Assembly (NCBI GenBank): GCA_003254905.1
Contig: QANU01028716.1
Span: 190,899-254,898, forward strand
Reading direction: 5' to 3'
Origin: Nissolia schottii
Lineage: Eukaryota > Streptophyta > Magnoliopsida > Fabales > Fabaceae
DNA: 64,000 nucleotides
Under the pieces are notes generated by a model. The model saw only the letters and a list, made by a program, of their open reading frames with translations. It did no database searches and was not told the origin of the DNA. Positions 11,830-21,666 of this stretch are shown in pieces. The position numbers and the translations under genes were made by a program. Each line of letters begins with the position of its first letter. The first letter of the stretch is position 1.

Positions 11830-12409
11830 TGCTGCTCAAGTCCCCTCAAAAAGTTTTGGTGTAAATTGTGCATATTATGGATAAACAGTGAATAGATATT
11901 TGGCATCTTGCTTGACACACCTAGCTTGTGAGAAAATTATCTTTTGTACTAGACTTGACTTGCATATGGTGCTTGAATCTATTGGCACCAGTATATATAA
12001 TAGGGTCTTTTGTTGGCTATTGTAATTAGTGGAGTTTGTAAAGCCATGAATATTATGTGTAATGCAATTACCACTTGATAACTTCCTTTTTTTTTTTTGG
12101 TATAGTTCATATAAGCAATTGTTTAACTGGTGTCGCAAGACTCATGCTCATCGGTGCCTCCTATTTCAGACAACGTTATTGTTATTGTTGACAGTGAAAT
12201 TAGTTTTGATAGAAAAATTCCCTCCAAAAACAAATGGTGTAAAACACTGAATCATAATTTAATTAATATACAATATAGATTAATAATTGATTAACGGGCC
12301 AAGCCCAAATCGACGAAAAAAAAAAACACAAAACATACCCCTATAAATGAACGATCCTCTCTCTATCCTTCTCTGGTACAGTAGTACCAATTAGCTTCAA
12401 CCTGCGACC
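11830..12409. promoter_or_regulatory. 3' end of the DUF2358 gene and promoter of SUFE1
   Basis: The left part is the presumed 3' untranslated region of the upstream gene. In the right part a GGGCC-type site (GGGCCAAGCCC, 12296-12306, similar to TCP/site II elements of organelle-related genes) is followed by a TATA box TATAAAT at 12342-12348. The SUFE1 ATG is at 12410. The motifs are seen directly; the function is inferred. Confidence 0.45.
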
Positions 12410-13549
12410 ATGTCTTCTCATTCCGTGACCTCGTGCTCATTCCGATTGTTCACAACAAAAACCCCAATCCCCAAAACCCCAATATTCAAAATCCCAACTT
12501 TCCTCCAACCACCCACCCTCTTCTCCTTTAGACCCATCATCACCTTCCAGAACCTTCCAACAACGCCATCAACAATAACCCCATCAGCATCAACCCATGA
12601 ATCCCTTCAACCCGTTGAAGACCTTCCCCCAAAGCTCCAAGAGATCGTTAACCTCTTCCAATCGGTGCAGGAACCCAAAGCCAAGTACAAGCAACTGCTC
12701 TTCTACGGCGAAAACCTCAAACCCCTCGAACCCGAATTCAAGACCAACGACAACAAGGTCCAAGGCTGCGTCTCGCAGGTCTGGGTCCGAGCCTACCTCG
12801 ACCCTCTCAGGAACGTGGTCTACGAAGCTGACTCGGATTCTCAGCTCACGAAGGGTCTCGCTGCGTTGCTCGTGAACGGGTTCTCGGGTCGACCCGTAAG
12901 CGAGATTCTCCGGGTAAAACCCGATTTCGTTTCCCTCCTCGGGTTGCAGCAGAGCTTGACCCCTTCGAGGAACAATGGTTTCTTGAACATGCTCAAGTTG
13001 ATGCAGAAGAAGGCGCTCATGCTTTACGTTGAAGCTGAAAAGGGTGCTGAATTGGGTTCAAACTCAATTTCTGAGGTGAAAGGTGGTGACTTTGTTGAGA
13101 ATTCAAGTGTTGGCGAAGTTGGGGAATCAGTGTCAGAAAAAAGTTCAGATTTTGGGTTGGGAATTGAAAAGGGTGGGGGTGAATTGGGTTTAGGGTCAAG
13201 TTCTGAGGTGAAAGGTGGTGGCGTTGTAGAGAATTCAAGTGGTGAAAGTTCAGGTTTGGAATTTGGGGGTAGAGGGAGGAGGATCAAGGAGAAGCTTGAG
13301 AAGGAGCTTGGCCCTGTTGAGCTTGAAGTTGAGGATGTGTCATATCAGCATGCTGGGCATGCAGGTGCTAGAGGTAGTGGTGATGGGGAGACACATTTCA
13401 ATCTTAGGGTTGTGTCTGAGGAATTTGAAGGGAAGAGTTTGGTTAAGAGGCACAGGCTCATCTATAAGCTCTTGGAGGATGAGTTGCAGTCTGGTCTCCA
13501 TGCATTGTCAATTGTGGCAAAGACACCAAATGAAGTTAGTGAAGGTTGA
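12410..13549 (+). CDS. SUFE1: Plastid sulfur-transfer protein SufE1 with C-terminal BolA domain
   Basis: SufE takes persulfide sulfur from the plastid cysteine desulfurase (NFS2/CpNifS), stimulates it and passes sulfur to the SUF Fe-S scaffold. The single-exon frame gives 379 residues. Residues 1-65 are Ser/Thr/Pro-rich, like a transit peptide. Residues 72-205 are the SufE domain with the sulfur-accepting Cys120 in KVQGCVSQVWV. A low-complexity Gly/Ser/Glu linker follows (206-286). Residues 287-372 are a BolA domain (RIKEKLEKELGPVELEVEDV, THFNLRVVSEEFEGKSLVKR), which in such fusions is linked to monothiol glutaredoxins. This order is typical of plant SUFE1. The linker contains an internal repeat. 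ATG at 12410 is the first in frame and follows a TATA box by about 65 bp. Confidence 0.95.
   Translation: MSSHSVTSCSFRLFTTKTPIPKTPIFKIPTFLQPPTLFSFRPIITFQNLPTTPSTITPSASTHESLQPVEDLPPKLQEIVNLFQSVQEPKAKYKQLLFYGENLKPLEPEFKTNDNKVQGCVSQVWVRAYLDPLRNVVYEADSDSQLTKGLAALLVNGFSGRPVSEILRVKPDFVSLLGLQQSLTPSRNNGFLNMLKLMQKKALMLYVEAEKGAELGSNSISEVKGGDFVENSSVGEVGESVSEKSSDFGLGIEKGGGELGLGSSSEVKGGGVVENSSGESSGLEFGGRGRRIKEKLEKELGPVELEVEDVSYQHAGHAGARGSGDGETHFNLRVVSEEFEGKSLVKRHRLIYKLLEDELQSGLHALSIVAKTPNEVSEG
13046..13249 (+). repeat. Duplicated segment in the SufE-BolA linker
   Basis: Residues 213-236 and 257-280 of the SufE-BolA protein are two copies of one unit: both carry ELG, then S(I)SEVKGG, then VENSS and GE(S). 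The DNA shows it too (TCTGAGGTGAAAGGTGGTG occurs twice). The unit plus spacer is about 132 bp. It lies wholly in the disordered linker, outside both domains. Confidence 0.85.
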
Positions 13550-14476
13550 AAAAGGTCAAGATCTTTTTTTCTCTCCATTTTTGTCCATGTTTTGTTTAGG
13601 AATGTGATCATTTTGCTTATTGAACTAGAAGGGAGCTCATATTTGGCTTGAAACATAGTGTGCTGTGTCATTTCACAGATGAATAATTTAATTTGCTGAT
13701 GAATTTTTCAGTGGTTTAATGGTTTATTTATGTAAATTATGAAATTCCAATAGTATAAAAACCCAGAGTTCTTGAAGCTGAGGATTTCATTCTGATGCTG
13801 TAGCAATTTTTGTGGTTTAAAAGCAAAACGTTTGTTGTTGGTGTGGCTTCTAAAAACACTATCTTAGTGAACGCCTCCTTGTTTTGGTCATTTGATTTTC
13901 TGAGTTAAGGCTGATTATATATCATAGAAAGGACCAAGCTGTCACAGTTGTTCATATTGGTTATAGAGGATGCTAGCTTATCTAAAAAAAAAATTGACAT
14001 CAATCTCATTTTTCTGTCAAATTATTTATCAAGATTAAATTATCATAAATGATTTGACAGAGTGATGAAACTGATATCAAATTAGAAGTTTTAGGACTAA
14101 ATTGATGTCAATTTTTTTAGGATCAATCTAATGTCAACTCCAGAATGTTGGGACTTGGGACTATTGACATTTCCTCTCTAACTTTTTCACACAAAGATTG
14201 AGACATAACCACACTAGTACTATGTGATCAATTCATTTCTGAAGGTGCCAAAAGGATTAGATTAGGCATAAAACTCTATATTCAACAGTGAAGCTTACAA
14301 TTGTCATATTACATTGGAACAGTAATCTCTCTGCTTAGTAAAGAAACAGGTAATTTGGTCTCAATTTATTAGCACAATACAAAAGACCAATCTACAATTG
14401 ATGTGTCCTAAATATTAACCGATAACAAGAATGCTATGAACAGCAAAAGTAACAAGACAAACATCATAACCTATGA
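13550..14476. other. Convergent 3' flanks with a small hairpin element
   Basis: Space between the convergent SUFE1 and methyltransferase genes. 13992-14029 and 14045-14083 are inverted arms (TTTTTCTGTCAAATTATTTAT against its imperfect complement), followed by GGACTAAATTGATGTCAATT. The GACTAAATTG(A/G)TGTCAA word recurs near 46,300, so this is a dispersed repeat. 14185-14310 is the block shared with the relic at 40.4 kb. Confidence 0.5.
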
Positions 14477-15895
14477 TCACCGGAATGGCCTAGGAGGCTT
14501 CTCTAAAACAGCAGAAAAGAACACCTCTTGATCATCCTTATCTAGCTTTGGAACAACCACCCATTTTTGCTTCTTATATCTCAGCATTTGGAATGCTTGC
14601 AAGTAATCATACAAATCTTCCTTCAAGCAGAAGAAGCTATCAATCCACAGCAACCCCCCTGGTCTCAAAACTCTATCCCAATCGTACAACACAAAGTCCA
14701 AGAGCACAAAATCAATCCAACCATCTAGAAACCTTGTTGTGTGAATCAAATCCAAGGTGTTGTCAAAGAATGGAAGCCTTTGATTTACAGTCAAGTAGAG
14801 AGGAACAAGTCCTCTGAGAGCTATCATCTCACTGAATGGTGCACCAAGGTTGATGGTTGCTGAGACCACAGTCACATTGAATTCCCTCATCCTAGCAGCA
14901 AAAGTCCCGGTTCCAACACTGAAATCCAACCCTATTCTGATCTCTCCTGGCTTGATTCCAAGAACCTCAGGTATGAGGAAATCAGCTGTCTGATTTGAAG
15001 AATCACCCTCCAGTTTTACCCATCTAGGCATCTCATGATGAGTGAGGTTGAAGCAATCTGCACACTTGAAGAATCCCTTTCCGGTGGCATTGCTTGCGAG
15101 ACAAGCGAAGTTCTTGCACCGATATTGACTCCATCTGACATTTCTATCATCAGGGAGTTTCCACATTGACTCGTTGATGGGGAATGGTTGGTTGTATAGC
15201 TTAGGAGCTCGTGAATAGCACCTTCTCCTTGGGAGAGGATCGCACCCATGAACCATGAGCCTTTGACCTAGTTTCCAGTCATCGTTGCAGATTTCGCCGA
15301 CGTCATAGTCCATGTATTCTTCCAGCTCTTCCTTCATGGCGAAGCAAGCATGCCCTATGCTGGTGAAGGTTGCATTCGCCCCCATGAAGTTTTGTTTCCC
15401 CAATCTGTTAGGCTTGATCCTGACGTACTTGCGAATCTCCTCTCGAAGAAAGTAATCGGCAGGTTCATCAGATTGCTTCTTTTCTTTCAACAGAGGATGA
15501 ACATTGAAACCATGTTGTGAATGAGATGCCACCGCTGACTCGAGAAGTCCTAATATGTCAGCAAGAAAAGAACCGTGTTTCAATACAGATGTTGAAGTTG
15601 TTGGATCAAGCTCTATTGTCCTCAGATTTTCAAGCTCCTCCTGAATTTTCTGAACTACAACCTGCACAGTTGCAATCACGTCATTTTGGTTCCCATTTAG
15701 GGTGTAGAAAGATTCAGCACCAAGAAACGATTTCAAGGAGAAGAACTTGGACATGGCAGCACCAGAGAGGAGAAGAGCAAGAGCACCCGCTGCAAAGATG
15801 AAAAGGTAAACCCCTCTCCATGTTTTCAACTTTGTGTTAACATTCTGTTTTGTCATTGCTGTATCTTCAGGACTTAGAATCCTGAAATATTTCAT
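14477..15895 (-). CDS. Membrane-anchored SAM-dependent methyltransferase-like protein (At1g29790 type)
   Basis: Intronless, 472 residues. A short basic N-terminus is followed by one membrane segment (about 28-48, VYLFIFAAGALALLLSGAAM) and a short coiled stretch (about 70-95), as in type II Golgi or endomembrane proteins. Then come CNDDWKLGQRLM and LPRRRC motifs of the plant putative methyltransferase family that includes At1g29790, two Cys pairs (260-281), and a class I methyltransferase fold with SAM motif I as IGLDFSVGTGTFAARM (321-336). Later blocks are NLGAPFSEMIALRGL and DWDRVLRPGGLLWIDSFFC. The substrate is unknown. Either M1 or M14 could be the start; both keep the anchor. A relic of this locus without the coding part lies at 40.4-41.1 kb. 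Confidence 0.88.
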   Translation of the reverse strand: MKYFRILSPEDTAMTKQNVNTKLKTWRGVYLFIFAAGALALLLSGAAMSKFFSLKSFLGAESFYTLNGNQNDVIATVQVVVQKIQEELENLRTIELDPTTSTSVLKHGSFLADILGLLESAVASHSQHGFNVHPLLKEKKQSDEPADYFLREEIRKYVRIKPNRLGKQNFMGANATFTSIGHACFAMKEELEEYMDYDVGEICNDDWKLGQRLMVHGCDPLPRRRCYSRAPKLYNQPFPINESMWKLPDDRNVRWSQYRCKNFACLASNATGKGFFKCADCFNLTHHEMPRWVKLEGDSSNQTADFLIPEVLGIKPGEIRIGLDFSVGTGTFAARMREFNVTVVSATINLGAPFSEMIALRGLVPLYLTVNQRLPFFDNTLDLIHTTRFLDGWIDFVLLDFVLYDWDRVLRPGGLLWIDSFFCLKEDLYDYLQAFQMLRYKKQKWVVVPKLDKDDQEVFFSAVLEKPPRPFR

Positions 15896-18079
15896 CTATT
15901 CTCAAAGAAAAGTGCTCAGAAACAAAGTACTCAAACTAGACATACCCCAAACACATGGCTTCAAATTAAGAAATGACTCGTCATATGGAGCTCAAGGAGA
16001 AGATACTCATACATCCATAGCATCAAGACTGAAATTGAGACAAGGACAAGAAAATGGACCATGGCATGGGATGATAATACCTTCAAGCTAATTAACTTTT
16101 TGGTCGAAACTACAGGTATTCTCCTACTAAAGACAATTCTACTCGAGCCGAGTAGAACCACGAGGGTGAAGCTAATTACTTCGGTATGGAGTGTGATATC
16201 ATTGCAAGTTATAAAATCATCTTAGTAAACCAGAATCAAGAACTGGGAATGGAGGGCGTTTGATATTGGAATCCATATCCTATAAGAATGCCAATAAAGG
16301 GAGTTTTTGCACTTTGCCTATGCGGATGATGCAAGCATTCTTATCATTTGCTTGACAAATACTTAATTTGAAACAGCAGAAAAGTGAATTGTCAACATGA
16401 ACAGTATCTTATGTATTAGGTAATCACAACTTGTTGAAAAATAATATAGTGATTTCATTTAACTATTACACGGATCTAGAGGATCACTAATAGCAAGAAG
16501 CTTTGAAATGTAGCTGAGGGTAGAAACAAACAACTAGTACATAGGACACTATGTAATGGGTCAATAAGGCTTGCACATGTTCAATAGTTGAAGTCTTGTA
16601 TTCAGTTGAAGACAGAAAATGAATTATAAATGCCACTGCTTCAAGAACGAGCTAGTGCCACATGCACTAGTATAGGAACTTGTAAAGTCCTCACTGCTGA
16701 AAAGTATGATGAGGTGCGAATGAAGCAAGGCTTAAAATATAATTCATCACTTTGGCTGGTTTAAGTAAGACTAGCAAGTATTTCATGAGCACATATTACG
16801 GTTCTGATAGACTTGCTAGGCTCCATTGAAATTCTTTTTGCTAAACCTAAATATGACATTTCATCCAACTCATGCCCTGGATTCAATCCCTGTAATCCAG
16901 GGCAATAGAACCAGAATATTAGGCTAAATTCAAGGACAGAAACCATTTCCTGACTCCTCAGAATGAATCGGTTACCGATTACAAGTTGTTTATTTTGATT
17001 ATGATGCTTATTTTATTTTATTTTATTTTTGACGTGGATGCTTAATTTAATTTTAAAATAACTTATCATAAAAAGTTGAGATTATTTTTGAGAAAGAAAC
17101 AATCTATTGCATAGGTTTATTGCTTCCTCTGCATTGAGTAGTCCAATGAAGTCATTAAGTCCAATGAAGTCATTAATGTTTTGGGGGTTATATCCTCTTC
17201 TTAATCCCCCTTCTAAACTCGTAAGGAAATTATAGAGGCAAAATAAGCTCCTCAGGATGGTAAATGTCGTATTTGAAAAATATAGCCAAGCTTACGTGAG
17301 GCTAAATGCATCCACAAATTGTTGCTAATCAATTCAAGAATGTAGCTAAACGCATTCAAAAAGTACTGATAATCAAATTCTTGGGTGTGATTAACCGGGG
17401 GGGGGGGCTTGATTATTTCTTGCGTTTTTTTCTTCTTCAAGATTTATTATATTTTAATTTGGAAGTCTCAGTATTTTAATAGAATTATCATTATGTCATC
17501 TTGGAGCAATGAACTTGTATTAGATCATTAAAATAGAATCGTTCAGCTTTTAGCAGCACTCCATCTAAAAGAAGTGATACTCCATTCGTAACGCGTTGTT
17601 AAATATTTATCAAAATTTTAATTCGACTTTATAGAGGTCAATATAATTCAATTATAATCCTCATCTCATCATACGTAGCCACATTACTTGAAAACTTTCA
17701 ATTCACACTACAACAATACATCACTCCATTAGTAACTGTTGGAAGGAAGGAAGCAAGTCTCCATTGGACCGGGTACTTTTCCATACCAACATGGTCTATG
17801 CGCACAACCACTGAACTTGCAATGGATGATTAAAATTGCTTCAACTGAATTTGTCTTCCACCCACAAAGAGATGAGAACTAAAATTCTGGATTTGCTAAT
17901 AGGGCCCTAAAAATAAGTTAACCTTTCACTGGCGGTAAAGATTTGATGTAATGATGTTTTAGTGGGTGATTAAACAACTAATAATCAATTTAGACATTAA
18001 TTGAAATGTCTTAGCAATTTGGAACAATGATATAAGGGCTTAAACACTCATACAAATTTCAAAACCAATGTAAAAAATA
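15896..18079. other. 5' flank of the methyltransferase gene, no other gene
   Basis: No supported coding sequence. 16335-16540 and 16905-16995 align with the relic at 40.48-41.12 kb, so this is old single-copy DNA that was duplicated with the gene. A small perfect hairpin (stem TGCCCTGGATT, 16873-16904) lies within it. Further right there is a tandem AGTCCAATGAAGTCATTA repeat near 17150 and a G-run at 17397-17407. Confidence 0.5.
16873..16904. repeat. Perfect 11-bp stem hairpin
   Basis: TGCCCTGGATT, a 10-base spacer, then AATCCAGGGCA. No role is evident. Confidence 0.6.
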
Positions 18080-19108
18080 GGATTAAATATGTTTTAAGTT
18101 CCTATAAAATTAAAAATTGTGTTTAGTTCCTGCAAATTTTTTTGTTATGAATTAGTTCCTAAAAAAAATTAGTTGGCTTTAATCTCTACCATCAATAAGA
18201 GACGCCTCTTTGGATCCTTCATCTCGCATCAGATTCATTCTGTCTCGCGCAATTATGATTTTATATGTGTGTGTGTGTGTGTGTGACATTAGTAAAAACT
18301 TACAGTATATTCATATACACTAGATTCTAACATCCTATAACATAAAGTTGTATAACTAACTTAACAACCTAACTGTCATCTATTGCTAACTTGGCCTTAT
18401 GGCCTTCAAGGTGATAGCTCAATAAGTTATATGTTTTGATTATTAGGTGAGTTATATTGCATTGCTTACATGAACTTATATTCAATTCAAGGAAAACGTT
18501 AGTGATAGATAGTAAACTGAACAATTTTTACAAAACTCAAATCTGAGATAGATACTATATTTTTTAATGGATAGATAGGCATAATTTTTTTTAAATGTAG
18601 CCATTAATATTAACCCATTATTATTTTTTTCCTTAAATTTTTCTATCATAACATGACGACATGACACTATCATGTTTGCGAGGATCACCAAAGAATAGGA
18701 ATCAATTACACATCATGTTTTCTTCTAACGAACATGCTAGCCAAAAGATTCAGTCATATGTCAAGTTCTTCGTGCTTGTTCCAATTAATCAAAATAGATA
18801 AACAAATTTGCAAGCAAGAATTGAATGCTAACATTACCAAATGTAGGACACATCCTACTTGATTTTCACCAACTCTAATCATTTTCACCTACCCAAGAAC
18901 TTTTCCGAATAAGTTTTTAATTCCTGTAATATCAAAAAAGTTTGAAAGAGGGATGGAGACCAGAGAAAGAGAATGGGGAGTATGGGTATGGGTTTGGGCT
19001 TTTTTTTTAATTGAAAATTTGAATTATGTCAATGCTAACTAAAAAATGTAAATCCTAACGAAAAATTTTCTAGAAACCAAACATAGGGACTAAAAACTTA
19101 TTTAACCC
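18080..19108. mobile_element. TIR element of about 1 kb with GGRTTAAATA ends
   Basis: The left end reads GGATTAAATATGTTTTAAGT. The right end, reverse complemented, reads GGGTTAAATAAGTTTTTAGT then CCCTA. Ends of this kind are very common in legume genomes. There is no transposase frame inside, so it would be non-autonomous. A (GT)10 tract lies at 18266-18285. No clear target-site duplication could be read, so the class is open. Confidence 0.5.
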
Positions 19109-19292
19109 TAACTACATATATTACCAATTAAAGTCATAATGTGTGTGCGCGCACACACATATCATTTATTCTCCATTGTATAGTTGATACAACTATCAAG
19201 ATCCGTGAGATGAATTAGATATTGCACGAGATGATTATGTCTCACACAAGACAATGCATCCCGTGCGAGATGAAGGATTCAAAGAGACATCA
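18195..19292. repeat. Nested inverted repeat with CTCGCGC/GCGAGAT words
   Basis: The left arm (about 18195-18285) holds GGATCCTTCATCTCGCATC and CTGTCTCGCGCAATTATGAT then a GT run. The right arm (about 19141-19292) holds GCGCACACACATAT and later GTGCGAGATGAAGGATTCA then AAGAGACATCAA. The right arm is followed by a direct second copy of CCAAAGAGACATCAA at about 19330. The arms straddle the right end of the TIR element, so this may be a second element or a rearranged copy. Confidence 0.4.
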
Positions 19293-20500
19293 AGGCACTG
19301 TTTAATACATCTCGCACAAGACAGAATCCAAAGAGACATCAAAGTATGCATCTCACGCAAGACATCATACATCATGAATGAGTCGAGTTTTTAATGGATG
19401 GATTTGCCACATGTTTGTCACATGATTTATATTTTTGGCACGTCGTCTTCGCATTTTATTCTTTTTTTTTAACCATCCTTCTTCCAATACATTATCGGCT
19501 CAACACACTAACAAACCCAAACAATACAAAGAGCTCATTGCCCATGCCAAAAATATTATGGAATGCAATAACCAACCACAACACTGCGTTGACCCATGCC
19601 AAAAATATTATGGGCTGCAATAACCACCACAAAACTAGCCCAACAAAAAAGCACATAAAAATAGGTTCACATAACACAACCCAGCATTGACTAATACAAT
19701 TAATTAATCAAATAATTAAAATTAACTCAAAATAATTACAAATTCAACCCCAAACTTTAGACTGTAATTTTATTATTTGTTGCATGGTCCTAATTAAAAT
19801 TACATCATTTTAATTTCACAAAAATTTGGGGTCAAAAACAGAATTAACAGTTATAACACTTGCAATTTTCATTATCTCAATTTTTTTTGTTACTCTTCAC
19901 ACTAACAAGCCCTTCACAAAAATGGCCCTTTCTATGTTGTGCGGCCGATAACCACCCAACAACAAAATGGCAAAACAAATTAGTCCAAAGCCCAAATATT
20001 CTTAGTAACCTACACCAAACCAAACAAAATCTGACTAAAGAAAAACATGGAATCAGATAAACAAATTGTTAATAGTCAATTTACACTACACACCTTAGAT
20101 GTTACATTTTCATTAGCATTCAAGCATGATGCTTATGCATTCCAAGCCATTAGATTTATCCAAAAAATACATTCACAATGTGACCAAATCGATCATATCA
20201 GCATACTAGAAAAAAGGTTTCACACCATTACATCCCTTTCCTTCACAAAATTATCAACTATACCATTTCACCCCACACATTACAATTCAATTTCACAAAG
20301 TCCACAGCAACCCTAAAAATAACCACCACATCCATCACCATCAATGACTTCCAAGAGTACCTTAGCAATCACAAGATAATCAACCAACAAATTACTTTCA
20401 ACCGCAAAAAATCACCAAACCATCATCACATTTTCCCCCATTGGTTTCCTCAGTTACAATTTATGGACAATGTAATTTTCCACATCCAAAAAAAAAATTC
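19293..20500. other. AT-rich intergenic DNA
   Basis: Low-complexity AT-rich sequence with a direct repeat near 19550 and 19595 (CCCATGCCAAAAATATTATG twice). The open frames here have no recognisable domain. No gene supported. Confidence 0.4.
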
Positions 20501-20556
20501 GCAAAATAAGATCAATTTTAAAAATGAACATCCAAGTAAACCGTAATACAGTTTAC

Positions 20557-21666
20557 CTTTCTTCCCCAACTGAAGAACAAAGTACCCCAGCTTCTCGTGC
20601 TCAGAACCGCGTCTCCACCATACTTGCCAAATATAGTCTAACTACTTCCGTTCGTCTTCATGGGAGAGGAACAGCGGCCATCACTGCTAAGCAATCACAC
20701 CGGTGGTTGCTCCAGATCTGATCTCTGAATTTTTTTTCTCAGAGGAGGTGCAGCAGATGTACAGGGGAAGTGGTGCTTAATGAGTCATTAGTACAGTTAT
20801 AACGATGACCAATTTGAAATATTATGCAGAATTTTTTTTCATCTAAACACTCCCTCAACTTTTTCACTGGAGAACGCTCCTGAAAGGAAACGTGGGAAGA
20901 AAAATAAACATTGGTGGAACATTTTATTGAGAACTTAATAGCATTTTCCTACTAGGATATAGCCTAAGGTTCAAGATGCACCAAAAATCAATGCACTTTG
21001 GTCATCCTACGATCCGGCAAAATTAACTTTGCGAAGGATTGATAATCAATGGTTAGAGAGGCATCATTAATAAAGAGTAGCTCGCCCCCCTGCTGGGATC
21101 TTCGCATTCCAATAACCAAAATTAATTAATTAAGTAATCGATAATAATAATAATAATGTGCGAAAATCAAAATCAAGCGTTGAATCAAACCGAGCGAAGA
21201 AACACTCTGTTCGTCAACGAGACTTCGATTCAGTGTACGAAGGCAAACTTGAAGAAAGAACGCACTGATTTATGGCGCCTCCTCCATAGGAACCTTCGAT
21301 TAAACCGATTCCATTTCCAAACTCGACGAAATCAAACTGGTAAATTTTTAAAAAAATGAAATTAAAGAAGAAAGAAAAGAAAGAAAGAAAAAGCAGCTAC
21401 GACAACGATGCTCGGTGAATACGAACCATAATAACAAAGTGAGAAGGGTTCATTTTGCAGAGATCGATCTGCAATCGATGGGTTTGAAAATCACCACATC
21501 CTTCCTTTGTTTCTCGTCATCGCATCGAGATCTTTTTTGTTTCTGGTAAAGCTAAATAAATTGAATAGAGGAGATTGTGCATTACAAATTGCGGCGACTA
21601 AAAAACCCTAATCGGTGAGAGTGATGCTAAGATGCTGATGCTGTGGCAGCTCGCTCCGTTATATAG
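20557..21666 (-). ncRNA. Doubtful minus-strand transcription unit
   Basis: Reading the minus strand, a TATA box CTATATAAC (21666-21658) is followed by a 5'-leader-like stretch (CTCTCACCGATTAGGGTTTTT) at the expected distance. Farther down, 20717-20557 has a possible acceptor (GATCAG) and a good donor (GAAAG|GTAAAC). That segment is higher in GC than its surroundings, but no frame is open across it. It might be a non-coding transcript, the 5' end of a decayed gene, or a small-protein gene that I cannot place. Confidence 0.2.

Noticed and set aside
19394..20316. Several 60-98 codon frames
   Set aside because: Low-complexity Asn/Thr/Ser peptides in AT-rich DNA with no domain or splice context.
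20524..20721. 65-codon plus-strand frame in a GC-richer island
   Set aside because: No recognisable family and no supporting promoter on +; the minus-strand signals fit slightly better, so it is recorded only as a doubtful transcript.
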